DNA of 11,866 nt from contig WLDZ01000019.1 of assembly GCA_009704515.1 (NCBI GenBank), forward strand, positions 1 to 11,866, read 5' to 3'. The DNA comes from Actinomycetota bacterium (GTDB lineage Bacteria > Actinomycetota > Actinomycetes > Nanopelagicales > Nanopelagicaceae). The notes under the pieces were generated by a model that worked only from the letters and a program-made list of their open reading frames with translations, made no database searches and was not told where the DNA came from. Each line of letters starts with the position of its first letter. Position 1 is the stretch's first letter. The position numbers were made by a program, and so were the translations under genes. Shown one piece after another: positions 7,246 to 11,866 of this stretch.

Positions 7246-8169
7246 ATGGCTAATACCAGCGACTTTAGAGCTGCTCAATCAGCAAATAAAGGCAAGACAT
7301 ATTTCTTACTTGCCTCTATGGGTGTATTGACCTGGCTGGTTGCTTACGCTGCTCTTACCTATTTTGGTGTTGGCACTGCATCAACAATCGTTCCAATTGC
7401 AGTGGGTATCTCACTTATTGGAGTCTGGGGCTCTTATTACGGCTCAGATAAGTTGGTGCTCACAATGACGGGTGCCAAATTAATTCAGCGTGAAGACGCC
7501 CCTGAACTTTTTAACCTCATTGAGGAAATCGTTATTGCTTCAGGGCTACCTATGCCTAAGGTTGCGATCGTTGAAGATACAGCGCCTAATGCATTTGCTA
7601 CTGGGCGCAACCCCGAACATGCACTGATTGCATTTACCACTCGCATTCTCGAAGTAATGGATCGCGACGAACTGCAAGGTGTAATCGCTCACGAGCTTAG
7701 CCATGTGGCTAACCGCGATACTTTGGTATCGGCAGTTGCTGCCACGACAGCAGGAGCAATTGCGATTTTGAGCGACTTTATGGCGCGAATGATGTTCTTC
7801 GGCGGTGGCCGTGATCGTCGCGATGGAAACTCAAACCCACTACTTTTGGTTGTCTCGCTCTTCATTATGATTTTGGCGCCGATGGCTGCGATGCTTTTAA
7901 AGTCAGCGATTTCACGTAAGCGTGAATCACTCGCAGATGCCACTGCGGTTTCATTTACTCGCAACCCTGCCGGTCTGCGCAAAGCGCTAGAAGTTCTGGC
8001 TGCAGATTCAACGGTAGTTCGCCAGAAATCAAATGCGGTAGCGCATATCTGGATTGAATCACCACTTGATAGCAAATCACTCTCTAAGCTATTTAGTACT
8101 CATCCACCGATTGAAGAGCGCATCGCAACTCTTCGCGCAATGGAATCTTTAGGGCCTACAAGTAATTAA
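7246..8169 (+). CDS. htpX: M48 family membrane zinc metalloprotease HtpX
   Basis: HtpX is a membrane-bound zinc endopeptidase that cuts misfolded membrane proteins. The 307 residues have two N-terminal membrane helices (about 19-40 and 47-64), then the catalytic domain with HELSH at 149-153 (H149 and H153 as zinc ligands, E150 as catalytic base). The third ligand is most likely E227 in RKRESLADA. Two more hydrophobic stretches (about 160-178 and 198-218) lie between them, as usual for HtpX, and the end carries the typical FSTHPPIEERI (283-293). A glycine/arginine-rich loop at 186-196 is a little unusual. All catalytic residues are present. It follows lemA after 13 bp. Its stop codon overlaps the convergent histidine kinase gene by 4 bp. 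Confidence 0.95.
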   Translation: MANTSDFRAAQSANKGKTYFLLASMGVLTWLVAYAALTYFGVGTASTIVPIAVGISLIGVWGSYYGSDKLVLTMTGAKLIQREDAPELFNLIEEIVIASGLPMPKVAIVEDTAPNAFATGRNPEHALIAFTTRILEVMDRDELQGVIAHELSHVANRDTLVSAVAATTAGAIAILSDFMARMMFFGGGRDRRDGNSNPLLLVVSLFIMILAPMAAMLLKSAISRKRESLADATAVSFTRNPAGLRKALEVLAADSTVVRQKSNAVAHIWIESPLDSKSLSKLFSTHPPIEERIATLRAMESLGPTSN

Positions 8170-9647
8170 CTTTCTATTTCTAAACTTGAGATAGGAAAGA
8201 AGAGTGTGAAGGTAGCGCCTTGACCAAGCTCTGATTGCACCGATACCGAACCACCGTGGGCGCGCATAACAGCGTCAACTATTGATAAACCTAATCCGCT
8301 GCCTTCGCCATCAACTCGTGCGCGCGAAGGATCTGCTCGATAGAAACGTTGGAATATCTTGCTCTGCGCATCTAACGATAAACCTGGTCCATTATCAGAG
8401 ACGCTCACATGAACCCCAGATGCATCTTGAAAGATAGAGAGATTGATTTTGCTACCACTAGGTGTGTGAACACTTGCGTTAGCGAGGAGATTTGCAATCA
8501 CTTGATGCACGCGAGGCGCATCACCAAGAATAAAAATCTCTTGACCAGGGTGATTAAATTCAATGAGATGGTTTGGCGCAGATACGCGCGCTGAAGAAAG
8601 AACAGTTTCTGCAATCTCAACCAAGTTGAGAGGCTTCATCTCCATCTCGCGTGCTTGATCAAGTCGCGCAAGGAGTAAGAGATCTTCGACCAAAGTGCTC
8701 ATACGCACAGATTCACCTTCGATACGAGCAACTAAATTCTTCGTTGGTTCTCCTTCTTGAATTGCTCCTTGGCGATAGAGCTCAGAGAAACCGCGAATGG
8801 CGGTGATAGGAGTTCGAAGTTCGTGGCTGGCATCAGCAACAAATCGACGCAGACGGTTTTCAGATTCAAGACGAGCGGCAAAAGAGCTCTCGATACGTGA
8901 AAGCATCGCGTTGAGTGCAGTCACCAAACGACCAACTTCGGTATCTGGATTGGCATCAGGCATACGGACAGAGAGATTTCCACCTGCGATTTCTCCGGCA
9001 GTTACTTCTACATCCTTGAGTGGACGCATGCCAATTCGGACAACAAGACGAGTTGCTACTGCAATGAGTGTTAAGAGAAGAAGACCAATAAGTAGGAAGA
9101 GGAGTCCAAGTCTGTCGATTGTGCGGTTGAGATCGCCAAGTGATTGCGCCGCTACAACAGAGCCGGCACCACTTGGCAAGATGGCTGCGATAGCACGGAA
9201 ATCTTCGCGTGTTCCCTCAACGGTAAAGGCTTCGCCATTAAGTGCAGCAACATCGCTCATCGATAAACCACCAAGATAGTTAGCGATTGGCGATGAGTTT
9301 AGATCGCCTCCCAGCTCAGCTAACACGACTCCATCTGAATCAAGGAGAGTGATTGATGTCGATGTCGGGATTCGTTGCAAGGGAGTTCCGATACGTAATG
9401 GACCATTCTTCCTTCGCTCTTCACGGTTTTCTTCCCAATCATCAGTATCAGCAATACCAAATGCGGCAACGCGCGGCAAAGAGCCACCAGAGAGGGCAAC
9501 TAATTGTGAATCAACTTGGTGTAGCAGGTATCCCTTAAGTGCCTGCTGGGCAATAACTCCAGAGATCACATAACCAGCTGCAGTGAGTATAAGAATTCCA
9601 AGAGTAAGTCGCCGACGTAGGCTCCATGTAGCGAGGGGGTTTCTCAT
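8166..9647 (-). CDS. Sensor histidine kinase (HAMP-HisKA-HATPase)
   Basis: This is the membrane sensor of a two-component system. The 493 residues have a first membrane helix (about 13-33), an extracytoplasmic sensor region (about 38-175) with an acidic-then-basic stretch at 67-80 and no domain I recognise, a second helix (about 180-203), then HAMP (about 204-258). HisKA follows with ASHELRTPITAIRGF and phospho-acceptor H275. The ATPase domain has the N-box NLLANASVHT (386-395), G1 DNGPG (418-422), F-box FQRFYR (432-437) and G2 GEGSGLGLS (447-455). All catalytic boxes are intact. ATG 9647 uses AAAGGG inside the end of the regulator gene, 7 bp upstream, as ribosome binding site. It resembles the mycobacterial TcrY/TrcS/PhoR group; the signal is unknown. 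Confidence 0.95.
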   Translation of the reverse strand: MRNPLATWSLRRRLTLGILILTAAGYVISGVIAQQALKGYLLHQVDSQLVALSGGSLPRVAAFGIADTDDWEENREERRKNGPLRIGTPLQRIPTSTSITLLDSDGVVLAELGGDLNSSPIANYLGGLSMSDVAALNGEAFTVEGTREDFRAIAAILPSGAGSVVAAQSLGDLNRTIDRLGLLFLLIGLLLLTLIAVATRLVVRIGMRPLKDVEVTAGEIAGGNLSVRMPDANPDTEVGRLVTALNAMLSRIESSFAARLESENRLRRFVADASHELRTPITAIRGFSELYRQGAIQEGEPTKNLVARIEGESVRMSTLVEDLLLLARLDQAREMEMKPLNLVEIAETVLSSARVSAPNHLIEFNHPGQEIFILGDAPRVHQVIANLLANASVHTPSGSKINLSIFQDASGVHVSVSDNGPGLSLDAQSKIFQRFYRADPSRARVDGEGSGLGLSIVDAVMRAHGGSVSVQSELGQGATFTLFFPISSLEIES

Positions 9648-9654
9648 ACTTAAA

Positions 9655-10362
9655 TTACCCTTTAGGAAGAATTCTTAATCGGTAACCAACGCCACGAACA
9701 GTATGGATAAGCGGTGGATCGACGATATCAATCTTCTTGCGCAAATAAGAGATATAAGTTTCAACGATTCCGGCATCTCCACCAAAATCATAATCCCAGA
9801 CATGATCCAAAATCTGCGCTTTTGAAACAACGCGGTCAGCGTTGATAAGTAAATATCGCAGAAGTGTAAATTCGGTCGGAGAGAGTTCGATGAGATCGCC
9901 TGCACGCCGCACTTCATGTGTTGCTTCATTAAGTTCAAGATCAGCAAATGAAATTTTTTCATCATTTATATCTTGTTCGACAACGCCAATACGACGCAAA
10001 AGTGCACGAAGTCGTGCCACAAGTTCTTCGAGGCTAAATGGTTTTGTCATGTAATCATCACCGCCGATAGTGAGACCTTGCACTTTATCTTTCATCTCAT
10101 CTTTTGCGGACAAGAAGAGAACACCAATCGGATGGCCTTCATTACGAATACGACGACATACTTCAAATCCATCAAGGTCTGGCAACATCACATCAAGAAT
10201 CATCGCGTGCGGTTTAAAATCTTCGGCAACAGTGAGAGCTTGCGATCCGGTAGCCGCAGTACGCACATCGAAGCCCACGAACTTAAGGCTCGTTGAAATG
10301 AGTTCGCAGATGCTGGGCTCGTCATCGACGACGAGGATTCGAAAGGACTCTTCTTGTTTCAT
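9655..10362 (-). CDS. OmpR/PhoB-family response regulator
   Basis: This DNA-binding regulator is the likely partner of the kinase encoded 7 bp downstream on the same strand. The 235 residues form a receiver domain (about 8-122) with acidic pocket D13/D14, phospho-acceptor D57 in MILDVMLPD, switch residue S85 and K107 in TKPFSLEEL. A winged-helix domain follows (about 137-231) with SPTEFTLLRYLL (161-172), KAQILDHVWDYDFGGD (181-196), VETYISYLRKKID and the wing HTVRGVGYRLR. The wording is close to mycobacterial TcrX, TrcR and PhoP. I cannot choose among these paralogues, so no symbol is given. It has no strong ribosome binding site before ATG 10362. A TATATT -10 candidate lies on the minus strand (complement of 10410-10415). 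Confidence 0.95.
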   Translation of the reverse strand: MKQEESFRILVVDDEPSICELISTSLKFVGFDVRTAATGSQALTVAEDFKPHAMILDVMLPDLDGFEVCRRIRNEGHPIGVLFLSAKDEMKDKVQGLTIGGDDYMTKPFSLEELVARLRALLRRIGVVEQDINDEKISFADLELNEATHEVRRAGDLIELSPTEFTLLRYLLINADRVVSKAQILDHVWDYDFGGDAGIVETYISYLRKKIDIVDPPLIHTVRGVGYRLRILPKG

Positions 10363-10430
10363 AGCTCAATAGTGAAGCGCGAAGCTGGGGGTTTGCTGAG
10401 AAATTAGAGAATATAGCTGGGGGGTAAAAA

Positions 10431-10500
10431 TACGCTTGCCCTATCTCGAAAAAGGTAGAAAAAAGGGCAACGCTAGGAGGGAGCCTAGGAAAGGGCTCAA
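10431..10500. other. Structured non-coding stretch between the response regulator and gyrB
   Basis: The 296-bp gap 10363-10658 has no credible gene. Within it, TTGCCC (10436-10441) pairs with GGGCAA (10465-10470), enclosing CTATC (10441-10445) with GGTAG (10454-10458). Next to it CTAGG (10473-10477) pairs with CCTAG (10484-10488), while GAGCC (10481-10485) can instead pair with GGCTC (10494-10498). These two folds share bases and exclude each other. On the minus strand the TTGCCC stem is followed by TATTTTT, as in an attenuator before the response regulator gene. The strand and the existence of a transcript are not known. Confidence 0.35.
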
Positions 10501-10538
10501 AAGGGCGTAATTTCCCGCATCTAAGGCTTTTGGCGGTA

Positions 10539-10568
10539 TTTACAGATCTGATATACCACTAGGATAAT
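10539..10568 (+). promoter_or_regulatory. Candidate sigma70-type promoter of gyrB
   Basis: TTTACA (10539-10544, 5 of 6 to TTGACA) and GATAAT (10563-10568, 5 of 6 to TATAAT) are separated by 18 bp. This predicts a start near 10575 and an mRNA leader of about 84 nt. The -35 overlaps a palindrome, CAGATCTG (10543-10550), nested in a wider dyad formed by GGTAT (10535-10539) and ATACC (10553-10557), so a protein bound there would compete with RNA polymerase. Confidence 0.55.
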
Positions 10569-10658
10569 AGGCCTAACCTGGCCATTCGGGCACAGGAGCC
10601 ATTTTCAGGCTACTTTGATATTTAGGCGATAGAGATTGAAAGGTCACGAGAGCGAGCT

Positions 10659-11866
10659 ATGGGCGAGAAATTGAGCGAGAAGAAGAGCGGCTACGACGCC
10701 TCCTCGATCACTGTCCTTGAGGGGCTAGAAGCGGTCCGTAAGCGTCCTGGCATGTATATCGGCTCGACCGGAGAACGCGGCCTCCACCATTTAGTCTACG
10801 AAATCGTTGATAACGCAGTCGATGAAGCGCTCGCCGGTTATTGCACCGAGATTCAAGTGACCCTAATGGCTGATGGCTCACTTCAAGTTATTGATAACGG
10901 CCGCGGTATCCCAGTTGATATCCACCCAATCGAAAAGAAACCAGCTCTTGAAGTTGTTCTCACGGTTTTGCACGCAGGTGGAAAATTTGGAGATGGTGGC
11001 TACTCAGTCTCTGGTGGTCTCCATGGTGTTGGATCTTCTGTTGTTAACGCGCTCTCTACAAATCTTCACGCCAAAGTAAAGCGCGATGGATTTATTTGGA
11101 CCCAGGAATACCAATTAGGTGTTCCGACTGCGCCAGTTAAAAAAGGTGAAGCAACTACCGATACTGGCACCACGATTCAATTCTGGCCTTCTGAAGAAAT
11201 CTTCGAAACAACAGATTTCTCTTTTGAAGTTCTCTCAACTCGTTTCCGCGAAATGGCATTTCTTAATCGTGGCTTGATTTTATCTTTGACAGATATGCGC
11301 CCCGGCCATGTCGATGAAAAGGGCGAACAGTTGACCGTCCGCTATCAATATCAAGGTGGAATCACTGACTTTGTAAAGCACCTCAATTCAACTCGTGGCG
11401 AACTCCATAAATCAGTGATTGCAATTACCTCTGAGGATAAGAAGGCCCGCCTATCTCTCGAAGTTTCGATGCAGTGGAACAATGGATTCTCTGAATCTGT
11501 CTATACCTTTGCGAACACAATTCACACCCATGAGGGTGGAACACATGAAGAAGGTTTCCGTACCGCCCTTACATCAGTGGTCAATAAGTTTGCCGAAGAT
11601 CAAGGTTTCATCAAAAAGAAAGAAGATCGCCTCACCGGTGACGATGTTCGCGAAGGTTTAACTGCGATCGTTTCAATTAAATTAGGCGAACCACAATTTG
11701 AAGGACAGACAAAGACAAAACTTGGCAACACAGAAGCAAAATCATTTACTCAAAAAGTGGTTAATGAGCATTTAACTGCTTGGTTCGAGCAGAACCCACA
11801 AGAGGGCAAAGACATCATTCGCAAATCTATTGATGCTGCCTCTGCTCGTGTTGCTGCAAGAAAAGC
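10659..11866 (+). CDS. gyrB: DNA gyrase subunit B (3' partial)
   Basis: GyrB is the ATPase subunit of gyrase, which puts negative supercoils into DNA with GyrA. The window holds 402 codons of a protein usually about 650-680 residues long, and the frame is open to the last base. The GHKL ATPase domain shows [13 protein letters not shown] (23-35), [11 protein letters not shown] (48-58), DNGRGIP (79-85), [13 protein letters not shown] (119-131) and GTTIQFWPS (170-178). The transducer domain contains the QTKTKLGN motif (350-357) with its conserved lysines. The TOPRIM part is beyond the edge. The wording [18 protein letters not shown] is GyrB rather than ParE in actinobacteria. ATG 10659 has only a weak ribosome binding site (AAAGGT, about 14 bp upstream). 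Its upstream neighbour is a divergent regulator gene, not recF. Confidence 0.96.
   Translation, partial: MGEKLSEKKSGYDASSITVLEGLEAVRKRPGMYIGSTGERGLHHLVYEIVDNAVDEALAGYCTEIQVTLMADGSLQVIDNGRGIPVDIHPIEKKPALEVVLTVLHAGGKFGDGGYSVSGGLHGVGSSVVNALSTNLHAKVKRDGFIWTQEYQLGVPTAPVKKGEATTDTGTTIQFWPSEEIFETTDFSFEVLSTRFREMAFLNRGLILSLTDMRPGHVDEKGEQLTVRYQYQGGITDFVKHLNSTRGELHKSVIAITSEDKKARLSLEVSMQWNNGFSESVYTFANTIHTHEGGTHEEGFRTALTSVVNKFAEDQGFIKKKEDRLTGDDVREGLTAIVSIKLGEPQFEGQTKTKLGNTEAKSFTQKVVNEHLTAWFEQNPQEGKDIIRKSIDAASARVAARK

Noticed and set aside
8170..8199. Imperfect stem CTTTCTAT / ATAGGAAAG after htpX as terminator
   Set aside because: It has a bulge, is A/T-rich, is not followed by a T-tract, and lies in the kinase coding sequence.
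8797..9279. 160-codon open frame on the + strand opposite the histidine kinase gene
   Set aside because: It is antisense to a clear kinase with intact motifs, is rich in Ser/Arg as antisense frames are, and matches no family I know.

Overview
The window reads as a chromosomal segment of a low-GC member of the Actinomycetota, most likely a streamlined freshwater lineage such as Nanopelagicales (acI). That placement is inference. It rests on the rpsF-ssb-rpsR-rplI-dnaB order, a dCTP deaminase very like the bifunctional actinobacterial enzyme, a FadE5-type acyl-CoA dehydrogenase, a PhoP/TcrX-like two-component pair, moderate base composition, and tight packing (gaps often under 40 bp). No mobile element, CRISPR array, tRNA or rRNA was seen.

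Layout. Positions 1-1535 (+): last codons of rpsF, a leader with two hairpins, then ssb, rpsR and rplI, closed by a strong intrinsic terminator. Positions 1540-1723: a gap holding a tandem, same-strand array of near-consensus DnaA boxes, followed by the replicative helicase gene dnaB (+, to 3196). Positions 3199-5981 (-): an acyl-CoA dehydrogenase gene, then an EamA/DMT transporter gene whose only possible start codons lie inside a perfect 12-bp inverted repeat that looks like the terminator of the gene before it. Positions 5982-6063: a compact divergent promoter region. Positions 6064-8169 (+): dcd, lemA and htpX, probably co-transcribed. Positions 8166-10362 (-): a histidine kinase gene and, upstream of it in transcription order, its OmpR-family response regulator gene. 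Positions 10363-10658: a 296-bp non-coding gap with predicted RNA folds and a good sigma70-type promoter for gyrB. Positions 10659 to the end (+): gyrB, cut off by the window edge after 402 codons.

How the genes fit together. Replication functions dominate the flanks: SSB, replicative helicase, gyrase B subunit, and Dcd for dUMP/dTTP supply. Ribosomal proteins S6, S18 and L9 share the ssb operon. The middle holds envelope and metabolic genes: LemA with the HtpX membrane protease, an acyl-CoA dehydrogenase, a drug/metabolite-type permease and a two-component system. The genes are ordinary housekeeping genes. The items most worth a second look are in the gaps: the DnaA-box array before dnaB, the hairpin over the transporter start, and the structured gap before gyrB.
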